Positions 24,606 to 33,089 of a stretch of DNA of 64,000 nt are shown one piece after another. Below the pieces are notes generated by a model that was not told the DNA's origin, made no database searches, and saw nothing but the letters and a program-made list of their open reading frames with translations. Both the position numbers and the translations under genes were made by a program. The stretch is from Methylosinus sp. C49 (lineage in GTDB: Bacteria > Pseudomonadota > Alphaproteobacteria > Rhizobiales > Beijerinckiaceae). Position 1 is the stretch's first letter, and every line of letters starts with the position of its first letter. The stretch spans positions 1-64,000 of the forward strand of contig NZ_AP022332.1 of NCBI RefSeq assembly GCF_009936375.1, read 5' to 3'.

Positions 24606-26462
24606 ATGCTAGAACTCGACTGTGGCAACTGCTCGAACGAAACGATGCAGGGTCTCCGAACGCTTCAGCACGAGGTGCTCGAGCGTCTGGCGCGCGGCAA
24701 GCCGCTGCGCGAGACGATGGACGAGCTGTGCCTTCGCGCCGAGCAGCTCGCGCCGCAGGTCGTGTGCTCCGTCCTCACTGTCGATCGCGAGGGCCGTCTG
24801 CATCCTCTCGCCGGCCCGAGCCTGCCATCGCATTATTCCGACTCGCTCGACGGCCTTCGCATCGGGCCGGACGTCGGCTCCTGCGGCGCGGCCGCCTATT
24901 TCGGCGAGCCCGTCGAGGTCACGGATATGGAGAATGATCCGCGCTGGGCGGCTTTTCGAGCCATGACCACTCCGCTCGGCCTGCGCGCCTGCTGGTCCTC
25001 TCCCATTCGCGCCTCGGACGATCGCGTCATCGGCACTTTCGCCTTTTATTATCGCACCTGCCGCGGCGCGAGCCCGCTGGAGCGCACGATCGTCGAGACC
25101 TGCGTGAATCTCTGCGCCATCGCGCTCGAGCAAGAAGAGCGCAAGGAGCGCATCCGCCGGCTCGCCTATTTCGACGCCATCACCGGCGTCGCCAACCGCG
25201 CATCCCTGGAGCAGCAGGGCGAGATCGTCATCGCCGCCGCTGTCGCCAATGGCTTTTGCGCCGCGATCCACTGCATCGATCTCGATAATTTCAAGGAGAT
25301 CAACGACACGCTGGGGCATAGGGCCGGCGATATTCTGCTGCGGTCGGTGGCCGAGCGCATCTCCTCCGTCGTCGGCAAGGCCGATATCGTCGCCCGCATC
25401 GGCGGCGATGAATTCGCCGTGGTGCAATCGCACGCCGGCTCGGTCGCCGATATCGGCGGCTTCGCGATGCGGCTGATGGAGGCGATGGCCGCCCCTTTCG
25501 ATCTCGAGGAGGCGATGGCGACGGTCGGCGTCAGCGTCGGCATCGCCCGCGCGCCGGAGGACGGGCTCGATCTGCGGACACTGATGCGCAAGGCGGATTT
25601 CGCCTTGTACGAAGCCAAATCCAGCGGCCGCGCCCATTTTCGCTTCTTCGATCCCGACATTGAGACGCGCATCGCCGCCAATCGGCGCATTTGGCAGGAT
25701 TTGCGGGAGGCGGTCGCCGCCGGCGAGTTCGAGCTCCATTTCCAGCCCATCGTCGCGCTCGGCGTCACGCGCGTCTGCGGCTATGAGGCGTTGCTGCGCT
25801 GGCGGCATCCGCGCGACGGCCTGCGCACGCCGGAGGATTTCCTCCCCGTCGCGACCAAGGCCGGCCTGCTCTACGAGATCGGCGCCTGGATTTTGAACGA
25901 GGCCTGCGCCAGCGCTTCCGCTCTGCCGCCCGATGCGCGCATCAGCGTCAACGTCACCCAGGCGCAATTGGAGAAGACCGGCTTCGCCCGCGACGTCGCC
26001 GAGGCGCTCGCCGCCTCCGGCATGGATCCGAGCCGGCTGGAGATCGAGATCGCCAGCTCCGTCCGCCTCGCCGACAATGCCGAGATTCTGCGCTGCCTCA
26101 CCGCGATCCGCGCGCTCGGCGTCTCCATCGCGCTCGATGATTTCGGCTGCGGCGGAGCCGCGCTCGCGCATCTCCACACGCTGCCGGTCGATCGCGTCAA
26201 GGTCGGCCGCTCGCTGACGCAGCAGGCGCAATCCAATCCCCGCGCAGCCACCATTGTGCGGTCGATCGTCGCCCTCGTTCATGAGCTCGGCATAGCGGCG
26301 ACGGCCGAGGGCGTCGAGACCGATGCGCAGCTGCGCATTCTGCGCCAGCTCGGCTGCGATGAGATTCAGGGTTATGTCATCAGCCCGCCGCAACCGCTCC
26401 GCGCATTCGTCGAGGGCCTCGCGCCGGCCGGCCGCGTCCGCCCGCCCGTCTCGCTCGCCTGA
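24606..26462 (+). CDS. GAF-GGDEF-EAL cyclic-di-GMP signalling protein
   Basis: A 618-residue cytoplasmic protein. A GAF domain spans about 10-170 (SVLTVDREGRLHPLAGPSLP; DVGSCGAAAYFGEPVEV). A GGDEF domain spans about 185-345 with intact RIGGDEFAVV near residue 265. An EAL domain spans about 365-610 with YEALLRWRHP near 393 and DDFGCGGAAL, AEGVET and IQGYVISPP. The inhibitory RxxD before GGDEF is not conserved (GKAD). In EAL the usual ELTES-type strand reads EIASS, and the KIDRSF-type motif reads KVGRSL, so phosphodiesterase activity may be weak. ATG at 24606 is preferred over an in-frame TTG seven codons earlier. Confidence 0.88.
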   Translation: MLELDCGNCSNETMQGLRTLQHEVLERLARGKPLRETMDELCLRAEQLAPQVVCSVLTVDREGRLHPLAGPSLPSHYSDSLDGLRIGPDVGSCGAAAYFGEPVEVTDMENDPRWAAFRAMTTPLGLRACWSSPIRASDDRVIGTFAFYYRTCRGASPLERTIVETCVNLCAIALEQEERKERIRRLAYFDAITGVANRASLEQQGEIVIAAAVANGFCAAIHCIDLDNFKEINDTLGHRAGDILLRSVAERISSVVGKADIVARIGGDEFAVVQSHAGSVADIGGFAMRLMEAMAAPFDLEEAMATVGVSVGIARAPEDGLDLRTLMRKADFALYEAKSSGRAHFRFFDPDIETRIAANRRIWQDLREAVAAGEFELHFQPIVALGVTRVCGYEALLRWRHPRDGLRTPEDFLPVATKAGLLYEIGAWILNEACASASALPPDARISVNVTQAQLEKTGFARDVAEALAASGMDPSRLEIEIASSVRLADNAEILRCLTAIRALGVSIALDDFGCGGAALAHLHTLPVDRVKVGRSLTQQAQSNPRAATIVRSIVALVHELGIAATAEGVETDAQLRILRQLGCDEIQGYVISPPQPLRAFVEGLAPAGRVRPPVSLA

Positions 26463-26660
26463 AAATCACTCGATCAGAATATCGCTCGCGCCATCCGCGC
26501 CCTTCCGACGGGCGCGGCTCATGCGAGGACTCCGCTCTCGAGCGCAATGCGCTAGATTCCTCCCTCGGAGAAACATCTTCGTAACGCGATACGGACATTT
26601 TGAAAACAAATCGCGCCTCCAGCATCCTCCAGCAGCGGGAGGCGCGTCGAAGGGTCGGGC

Positions 26661-28754
26661 ATGTATCGGTATGAGCGCGACTCGCGTTCCGAGGAGCGGG
26701 ACCTCGATCCTGAGGAGCTCGACGCCTCGATCCGAGCGGATCAGGCGCAAATGCTCGCCACCGGACAATCGGTGCTGGTCTTCAATGCAGCCAACGCCGC
26801 GATCGTCGCCGCCATTTTCCGCGACTTCTACTCGCACGCGCAAATCGCCGCCTGGCTTCTCGCCTTTCTGATCCTGGTCGTCGCGCGCATCGCTCATGCG
26901 CGCCGCTTTCGCGCCATGCCGCCCACTGCGGAGGCCGTGCGGCGCTTTCTCGCCCTGTGGACGCTCGGCTCGACGCTGACCGGCTGCCTCTGGGGAGCGG
27001 CCTCATCGGTCCTGTGGCTGACGCCGGACCCCGGCTATCACGCCTTTGTGCTTTTCGCCGCCGGCGGCATGGCGGCGGGCGCCGTGCTCACCAATTCCGC
27101 CTATCTGCCCGCCATGTTCGGCTATATCGCGCCGGATGTGCTGCCCTCCATCGTCGGGCTCTTCACGCGCGGGGAGTCGACCGCCCTCGCGATGGGGGCG
27201 CTGCTCTCGGCCTTCACCGCCGTTCTCATCATTCTCGGCCTGCGCGCCAATGGCTGGGTGGTGTCGGTGTCGCGCCGCCGACTGCAGCAGGAGGCGCTGT
27301 CGGCGGCGCTGCATCAGCGCAACGCTCTGCTGCACGCCGTCTCCACCGCCGCGACGGAGCTCACCACCGCCGCCCCCAGCGCCGCCGCAATTCCCGACCT
27401 GCTCGACTCGGTCGGCGCGGCGATCGACGCCGATCGGATTCTCGTCTTCGAATCCGGCGCCGCGCTGGAAGAGCCCCCTTCCCTGCTGCATTTCTGGCGG
27501 CGCGCCGAATCTCCTGTCGCGCTGGACGCCTCCTTTTTCGAAGCCGACGAGAGACGCGCCTTTCTCTCCGGCCCGCTGCGCATCGCTCTCGCCGAGCGCC
27601 GGCCGGTGACGGCGACGACGCGCGCGCTCGAGCCCGGCCCCGCCAAGAGCTTTCTCGAGCGTGCCGGCGTGCGCTCGGCGCTGTTCGCGCCAATCGTCGT
27701 CGACGACGCTCCTTGGGGCTGGGTGGAGGTGGAGGATTGCCGCAGCGAGCGCATATGGAAGCCGGCCGAGATCGACGCGCTGCGCATACTCGGCGATCTC
27801 ATCGGCGGCTCGCTGGCGCGCCAGCGCTATGTCGACCGGCTCCGCGACGCCAATGAGGTGGTGGAGCGCAGCCCGACTCTGCTGTTCCGCCTGCGCATGG
27901 ACGGGAAAAGGCCGCGCCTCGTCTATGTCTCCCACAATATCGCGCTGTTCGGCTATGACCCTTGGGAGCTGACCGATCCGGCGCGCAGCCTCGCCGATTG
28001 CGTTCATCCCGATGATCTCGACAAGGTCGGCGCCTCGCTGGCGCGGGCGGCGGCGGATGGGCGGCGCGGCGGCATGGTGGAATTTCGCTTTCGGCGGCGA
28101 GACGGCGGCTATCGCTGGCTCGACGCCCGCTACGCCGCGCGCGACCGGCCCGGCCGCTCGCAGCTGATCGAAGGCGTCGCGCTCGACGTGACCGAGCGCA
28201 AGGAGGTCGCCGATCAGATCGCTATTCTCGCGCAGACGGACGCTCTCACCGGCCTCGCCAATCGCCGCAGCTTCATCGACGCGCTGCGCCGCGCCTTCGC
28301 CGAGGCGGAGGCCGGCGGCGCGCCCTTCTCGCTGCTCTATATCGACGTCGATCGTTTCAAGGACGTCAACGACCGGCTGGGCCACGCCAGCGGCGACGCG
28401 CTGCTGGAGGCTCTCGCGGCGCGGCTGAAGAGCCATTGCCGCGCCGGCGATGTCGTGGCGCGGCTCGGCGGCGACGAATTCGCGATATTGCAATCGAGCT
28501 CGCGCGACGCGGCCAGCGCCTCCGTCATGGCGGCGAAGATTTGCGCGCTCTCGGCGGAGCCCTATCTTCTGCCCGGCGGCGCGCTGCGCGCCACGGTGAG
28601 CGTCGGCGTCGCTCTCTTCGCCTCCGCTCTGGAGGGGCCGGACGCCATGCTGGCGCGCGCCGACCGCGCGCTCTATCTCGCCAAGGAGAATGGCAGAAAC
28701 CAATATCGCATCTACTCGCAGACGCAGGAGCCGGCGAATAATTTCTCGATTTGA
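26661..28754 (+). CDS. Membrane-bound GAF-PAS-GGDEF diguanylate cyclase
   Basis: A 697-residue protein. About six membrane helices lie at residues 40-210 (AAWLLAFLILVVARIAHARR; FVLFAAGGMAAGAVLTNSAY). A GAF-like domain at about 220-390 is followed by a PAS domain at about 395-515 (MVEFRFRRRDGGYRWLDARY). A GGDEF domain at 525-690 has ARLGGDEFAIL near residue 602. The autoinhibitory I-site RAGD lies five residues before the motif, so product inhibition is likely. It synthesises c-di-GMP in response to unknown cues. It lies 198 nt after the GGDEF-EAL gene in the same direction. Confidence 0.9.
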   Translation: MYRYERDSRSEERDLDPEELDASIRADQAQMLATGQSVLVFNAANAAIVAAIFRDFYSHAQIAAWLLAFLILVVARIAHARRFRAMPPTAEAVRRFLALWTLGSTLTGCLWGAASSVLWLTPDPGYHAFVLFAAGGMAAGAVLTNSAYLPAMFGYIAPDVLPSIVGLFTRGESTALAMGALLSAFTAVLIILGLRANGWVVSVSRRRLQQEALSAALHQRNALLHAVSTAATELTTAAPSAAAIPDLLDSVGAAIDADRILVFESGAALEEPPSLLHFWRRAESPVALDASFFEADERRAFLSGPLRIALAERRPVTATTRALEPGPAKSFLERAGVRSALFAPIVVDDAPWGWVEVEDCRSERIWKPAEIDALRILGDLIGGSLARQRYVDRLRDANEVVERSPTLLFRLRMDGKRPRLVYVSHNIALFGYDPWELTDPARSLADCVHPDDLDKVGASLARAAADGRRGGMVEFRFRRRDGGYRWLDARYAARDRPGRSQLIEGVALDVTERKEVADQIAILAQTDALTGLANRRSFIDALRRAFAEAEAGGAPFSLLYIDVDRFKDVNDRLGHASGDALLEALAARLKSHCRAGDVVARLGGDEFAILQSSSRDAASASVMAAKICALSAEPYLLPGGALRATVSVGVALFASALEGPDAMLARADRALYLAKENGRNQYRIYSQTQEPANNFSI

Positions 28755-28848
28755 ATTTTCGCGCGCCGCGCGGCGATCATAGGGACGCGCGCGCACGCAG
28801 CCGATTTCATGCCGGTAATTACCCCCGAAGCTCTCCACATGGGCCTTT

Positions 28849-29199
28849 GTGCTCGCCGTTCCCGATCTCGACGCCAGCGCGGGCTATTTTCGCGACGTGC
28901 TCGGCTTCGAGCTTCTATGGCCGGAGGCAACGGATTGGCGCCTGGTCCAGCGCGACAATGTCCGCGTGATGCTGGGCCATTGCCCCACCGACGCGCCGCC
29001 CGCCGCGCTCGGCTCCCACAATCTGTTCGGCTATGTGAATGTGGACGACATCGACGCGCTCCACGCCGAGATCGCCGCCCGCGGCGCGCTCTGCACAACG
29101 CCGGCCGACCGCCCCTATGGAATGCGCGAGATCGTCGTCACGACGATCGACGGGCATCGCATTTTGTTCGGGCAAGCGATCGGCGGCGGGGCGGGGTGA
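28849..29199 (+). CDS. VOC/glyoxalase-fold protein with a probable 5' frameshift
   Basis: A 116-residue vicinal-oxygen-chelate domain (VPDLDASAGYFRDVLGFELL, NLFGYVNVDDIDALHAEI, TIDGHRILFGQ). The frame opens only with a GTG at 28849, which cuts off the first strand. A second frame from ATG 28809 encodes MPVITPEALHMGL, then shifts into nonsense. Removing one T from the TTT at 28846-28848 would join them as ...HMGLVLAVPDLDASA. A one-base insertion, true or a sequencing error, is therefore likely. If real, the protein starts late or is inactive. Substrate unknown. Confidence 0.72.
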   Translation: MLAVPDLDASAGYFRDVLGFELLWPEATDWRLVQRDNVRVMLGHCPTDAPPAALGSHNLFGYVNVDDIDALHAEIAARGALCTTPADRPYGMREIVVTTIDGHRILFGQAIGGGAG

Positions 29200-29536
29200 T
29201 GGCTGCGATGCGCCAATGGCGGACATTCTGGCTTGCGCACGTTGAGGTCCGCTTCCGACCGAACTCAGACCTTGAAAAGGTCCGCTTGCGGTCGGCGTGA
29301 TCCGCCGATCAGAACCGAGCTTAGCGGAAATGGCTCCTTCGTGCAAACCATGCTGAAAAGCGACCCAAAGTGCCCGGATCGACCTTATCCGAACGTGCGA
29401 TTGAGTTTCGTCGAGGTTCAATTGAAGTTGGATTATAACATATGTTGGGTTATAACATATAAAGCTGAGGCCAAACGTGCGATTAGTGTACGTTTAATGG
29501 CTTCAGAAATAGAAACGCCCAGGCATAGGGAGTGTG
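29200..29536. other. Intergenic boundary region before an AT-rich gene
   Basis: The region changes from GC-rich to visibly AT-richer sequence at about 29400. A direct repeat AGGTCCGCTT occurs at 29245-29254 and 29278-29287 within a stretch rich in GGTC/GACC words. Similar words recur at 31255-31315 on the other side of the next gene. These could be remnants of a repeat family flanking an inserted segment. No gene seen. Confidence 0.45.
29433..29460 (+). repeat. Direct 11-bp repeat, possible operator/promoter element
   Basis: TTATAACATAT occurs at 29433-29443 and again at 29450-29460. AACATATGTT at 29437-29446 is a perfect 10-bp palindrome across the first copy. It lies 77 nt before the HExxH gene and is the most AT-rich spot nearby. 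It may be a promoter with an operator, but no regulator gene is adjacent. Confidence 0.5.
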
Positions 29537-31171
29537 ATGATGCAGCGTTTCGGAGCCGCCCAGCTGGATCGCGACCTCTTGACCGCTACCAGAGATGATA
29601 GCGGAGTCGAGGGCTCTTACCATCAAATGCACTTCGTTTTGCGATTGAGTCAGCGCAATCATCATCTTCTAGAAGGCATTGATGCTCGACCGCGAGCAAT
29701 CGACGAACTATCAGTAGAACAGATAGAAGCCTTCTCAACGTACTTACACGAGACAATCCATTGGTGGCAGCACGTAGGCTCGACGTCGGGCCTGGTTGTG
29801 AGCCTCGCATATCCCGTCCAATTCAACGGTAACGCGCAGTTTCTTACAGAGATCGTTGCTGGAGGCGTTCAATTTAAATCTCTAAAGCAGTGGGCTGAGG
29901 ACGAGTTGAGATCCGGACGGCCTGATAGCGATCCGCTTCTGATTGCTGCAAACAGCGCAGTCAACAATTGCATTGACATCGAATTTTATAAGAGATTAGC
30001 AATCGACCCATCTTCTTTTGAGAGTGTAATAGATCGCTATTTTGAGAGTGTAGGGCACTCCTATCGAATGGCTTATAGCCATGTCTTGAACTATATAGCG
30101 GCGACGGTGGATCCGAACTTCAATATCGTGCCTGGCGGTTCAGCTTGGGACGACGGTTTCCAAGATTTAGCTGATCGACGCATCCTAGGCTACTATTATG
30201 GCTCGCCGGTCGTCAGGGGCATGATCGGCCTACGCGCCATATGCGAAGGTCAGGCTATATACTCTCAAATCCAGTTCCTATCGGCAGCCTCCGGAGGGGG
30301 GCTGCGCATCGATGATTTCTATAAGGATGGATATATTCATGGTATATACGCTGAAGCATTCGACGCTTACATTGAGAAAACTGGATTCCTTGATCCAGAT
30401 ACCGCTGATGCTCCCCAAGTTGCGATATTTTTACTAATATGTGATTTGGCGACTAATCCGGGCCGAGGATTGCCATTCCAAATATCAAAGTTCGAAGACT
30501 TTATTTATGATGTCGATCCGGCCATCAGATTCCACCGCTTATGTTTGGCAGCAAAGAAAATATACGCTGGTGGACTACCAGAAGTATTTGAGTACTCAAA
30601 AGAAACATACACCCGTCTCTCTGAATCGTTGAGCGCTGAATGTGGCTACGATAGCCCGATGGCCGTGCTTTATGAATTCCAACGATGGTCGGAGCAGCTC
30701 CCCATTCTTCGTAAATTGGAGAAAGAGAAGGAAACATTTTGCTACGCGGAAGACAACTTACCTCTGAGGGTAATATTGTCTCACTTCATGTCATTTTGCA
30801 GAGATAAGATAGCCGTTCCTGAGTTTTTTTGCTGGCCTGGGATGATGATGGTAGGAGATTTGAAGCCTGATTACCTGTCAGTGTGGTTATCTAATCTATC
30901 TTTATACAGTAACCGTCTTGGAGATGAGGGGGTCTTCCCAAGAGACATGCCTGGCAAAGATCGCGAGTGCATCCTCAAAACGCTCAACGTATTCTACGCT
31001 CATGGAATTATGTTTGATCTGACCAAGCAATGGATTTTGGAAAATGGCAAGTTCAGGTTTGATTATCGCTGGTTGAAGGCCGATGCATCCGAAGCCGAAT
31101 TCACACGCAGCGCTGGAAACCTTTTCGAAAGCGTGTACGGGGTACGGCCAGAAGCCATTAAGCCATTGTAG
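29537..31171 (+). CDS. Orphan protein with HExxH metallopeptidase-like motif on an AT-rich island
   Basis: A 544-residue protein of a family I cannot name. Near residues 71-75 the helix FSTYLHETIHWWQHVGSTSG contains HETIH, an HExxH zinc-binding motif. A later helix, RAICEGQAIYSQ with Glu near 237, resembles the third-ligand helix of gluzincin-type peptidases. No signal peptide, membrane helix or recognisable DNA-binding domain is visible, so it is probably cytoplasmic. Base and codon use differ sharply from neighbours (many ATA, TTA, AGA and AAT codons), pointing to recent transfer. AGGGAG precedes three consecutive start candidates (GTG 29534, ATG 29537, ATG 29540). A perfect hairpin follows the stop. 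It sits alone. Enzymatic activity is inference. Confidence 0.75.
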   Translation: MMQRFGAAQLDRDLLTATRDDSGVEGSYHQMHFVLRLSQRNHHLLEGIDARPRAIDELSVEQIEAFSTYLHETIHWWQHVGSTSGLVVSLAYPVQFNGNAQFLTEIVAGGVQFKSLKQWAEDELRSGRPDSDPLLIAANSAVNNCIDIEFYKRLAIDPSSFESVIDRYFESVGHSYRMAYSHVLNYIAATVDPNFNIVPGGSAWDDGFQDLADRRILGYYYGSPVVRGMIGLRAICEGQAIYSQIQFLSAASGGGLRIDDFYKDGYIHGIYAEAFDAYIEKTGFLDPDTADAPQVAIFLLICDLATNPGRGLPFQISKFEDFIYDVDPAIRFHRLCLAAKKIYAGGLPEVFEYSKETYTRLSESLSAECGYDSPMAVLYEFQRWSEQLPILRKLEKEKETFCYAEDNLPLRVILSHFMSFCRDKIAVPEFFCWPGMMMVGDLKPDYLSVWLSNLSLYSNRLGDEGVFPRDMPGKDRECILKTLNVFYAHGIMFDLTKQWILENGKFRFDYRWLKADASEAEFTRSAGNLFESVYGVRPEAIKPL

Positions 31172-31196
31172 GTGATGCTGACAGGTCAGCATCACC
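31171..31196 (+). terminator. Perfect 12-bp hairpin after the HExxH gene
   Basis: GGTGATGCTGAC (31171-31182) and GTCAGCATCACC (31185-31196) are exact inverted copies separated by AG. The hairpin begins on the last base of the TAG stop. There is no strong T-run, only TAAT, so it may end transcription in both directions imperfectly or protect the mRNA 3' end. Confidence 0.6.
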
Positions 31197-31350
31197 TAAT
31201 GAACTTAGCGAGCCGAATGTCGGCTTTCTCGCACTAGGCCAATTTCTGCAAACCACCCATCTGAGACCTTCAGGTCAGCAAAGGTCAATGACCACTCCGG
31301 GTCACTCGCCGCCCTTTCCCGTCCCCGCCTCCTCATATTAAACTCCCCCT

Positions 31351-32247
31351 ATGACCGACGCCCCCATCCGCTATGTCGAGCCCGTCTTTCGCCCACCCAG
31401 CGAGGCGGAGTCGCTGATTCTTCCCGTCACCGATGGATGCTCGTGGAATCGCTGCAGCTTCTGCGAGATGTATACCGCGCCGCAGAAGCGCTTCCGCCCG
31501 CGGGACGAAGCCGAGGTGATGGAGAGCATAAAGCGCTGTGGCGAGATTTATGGGGCCTCGGTCGCGCGCGTGTTTCTGGCCGATGGCGACGCCATGACCT
31601 TGTCGACGCGGCGTCTCGCCGCCATTCTCGAGGCGATCCGCCGCGAGCTGCCGGGCGTGCGGCGCGTGTCGAGCTATTGCCTGCCGCGCAATGTCGGCCG
31701 CAAATCCGTCGCCGAGCTGCGCGATCTCGCCGCGCTCGGCCTATCGCTGGTCTATGTCGGCGCGGAATCGGGCGATGACGATGTGCTGGCGCGGGTCCAG
31801 AAGGGCGAGACCTTCGCCTCCAGCCGCGACGCGCTGGAGAAGCTCGGCGCGGCGGGAATCAAGCGCTCGGTGATGATTCTAAACGGGCTCGGCGGCGCCG
31901 CGCTCAGCGAGGCGCATGCGGAAAATTCCGCCGCGCTGATCAACGCCGCGCAGCCGGAGTTTCTGGCGACTCTGGTCGTCAGCTTCCCCAAGGGCGAGGC
32001 GCGGTTTCGCGCCGATTTCCCGGATTTCGCGCCGCTCGACGTGCCGGGGCTGCTGCGCGAGATGGAGCGCTTCCTCTCGCGGCTGGAATTGAAGCGCACC
32101 GTGTTCCGCAGCGATCACGCCTCCAATTGGCTCGTGCTGCGCGGCACGCTCGGCGCCGACAAGCCACGCCTGCTGGAGCAATTGCGCGCCGCCATCGCCG
32201 CGCCGGAGGACGCCCCGCTGCGGCCCGCCTGGGCGCGGGGACTGTAG
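31351..32247 (+). CDS. Radical SAM protein
   Basis: A 298-residue radical SAM enzyme. The cluster motif is CSWNRCSFC near residues 30-38, with four residues between the first two cysteines instead of the usual three (Cx4CxxC). This variant occurs in a subgroup related to Elp3/HemN-like proteins. The next segments follow the TIM-barrel pattern: VFLADGDAMTLSTRRL, SSYCLPRNV, YVGAESGDDDVL (GxES substrate/SAM strand) and VMILNGLGG. No extra Fe-S domain at the C-terminus. Reaction unknown. It lies just right of the AT-rich island. Confidence 0.82.
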   Translation: MTDAPIRYVEPVFRPPSEAESLILPVTDGCSWNRCSFCEMYTAPQKRFRPRDEAEVMESIKRCGEIYGASVARVFLADGDAMTLSTRRLAAILEAIRRELPGVRRVSSYCLPRNVGRKSVAELRDLAALGLSLVYVGAESGDDDVLARVQKGETFASSRDALEKLGAAGIKRSVMILNGLGGAALSEAHAENSAALINAAQPEFLATLVVSFPKGEARFRADFPDFAPLDVPGLLREMERFLSRLELKRTVFRSDHASNWLVLRGTLGADKPRLLEQLRAAIAAPEDAPLRPAWARGL

Positions 32248-32361
32248 AAGCGTCCTTCCCGACGCTCGCACTATGCGCCAGCGCACATCGCCCCCTGCGA
32301 GCCGAACCTATGCTGCGGCTCGGTCGATCGGAATCGGCCGGTGTAAAGGAAAGATGCGCGC

Positions 32362-32556
32362 ATGGTCAGAATCGAGCTCGAGCCGCAGATCGCCAGGGAG
32401 CTGCTGATCGTCCTGGAACGGCGCCTGATGACGATTCACGAGGTGGAGCAGCGGCTGAAATCCGCCGAGTTCGGCTCGGCCGAGCAGGAGAAGGAGGCGC
32501 TGATTCCGATCATCATCGCGCTGGAGAGCGCGCTGAAGATCCCGCCGCATCAATAG
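32362..32556 (+). CDS. Small helical protein, unknown
   Basis: A 64-residue protein with two predicted helices (IARELLIVLERRLMTIHEVE and EKEALIPIIIALESALK). AAGGAAAG lies about 10 nt before the ATG. Co-directional with the radical SAM gene (115 nt) and the glyoxalase gene (66 nt). The regular amphipathic pattern supports a real gene. No family recognised. Confidence 0.6.
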   Translation: MVRIELEPQIARELLIVLERRLMTIHEVEQRLKSAEFGSAEQEKEALIPIIIALESALKIPPHQ

Positions 32557-32622
32557 GGCGCGTGCGTCCGCGCGAGGGAGCGGCTATGCTCGCCGCCTCT
32601 CTCCCCCGCAAGAGGCGCCAAT

Positions 32623-33063
32623 ATGCAATTTCTCCATACGATGATCCGCGTCGGCGATCTCGACGACTCGCTGGATTTCTTCTGCGGCAAGCTCGGCCTC
32701 GCCGAGGTGCGCCGCACCGAGAATGAGAAGGGCCGCTTCACCCTCGTCTATCTCGCCGCGCCGGACGATCTTCCGCAGGCGAAAGACGCGGGCGCGCCGC
32801 TCGTCGAGCTCACCTATAATTGGGACGAGCATGATTATGCGGGCGGCCGCAATTTCGGCCATCTCGCTTTCGCGGTCGACGATATCTACGCCGTATGCGC
32901 GCGGCTGCAGGCGGCCGGCGTGACGATCAACCGCCCGCCGCGCGACGGCTATATGGCCTTCATCCGCTCGCCCGATCAAATCTCGATCGAGCTGCTGCAG
33001 AAGGGCGCGCCGCTGCCGCCGGCCGAGCCCTGGAGCTCCATGCCGAACACCGGCGCCTGGTGA
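32623..33063 (+). CDS. gloA: Lactoylglutathione lyase (glyoxalase I)
   Basis: A 146-residue enzyme of methylglyoxal detoxification that isomerises the hemithioacetal with glutathione to S-lactoylglutathione. The expected metal ligands are visible in order: His5 (QFLHTMIRV), Glu in PLVELTYNW, His in [10 protein letters not shown] and Glu in [21 protein letters not shown] is the family start. Length fits the short bacterial Ni-dependent type. Confidence 0.92.
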   Translation: MQFLHTMIRVGDLDDSLDFFCGKLGLAEVRRTENEKGRFTLVYLAAPDDLPQAKDAGAPLVELTYNWDEHDYAGGRNFGHLAFAVDDIYAVCARLQAAGVTINRPPRDGYMAFIRSPDQISIELLQKGAPLPPAEPWSSMPNTGAW

Positions 33064-33089
33064 GCGCTGGTGAGCGCTGGTATAGACGC

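Noticed and set aside
24609-26393. Long open frame antisense to the GGDEF-EAL gene
   Set aside because: Arg/Ala/Gly/Asp-rich composition without domains; it mirrors codon bias of the real gene on the other strand.
33059-33085. Repeated GAGCGCTGGT after gloA
   Set aside because: Only two short copies at the gene end; trivial slippage without further structure.
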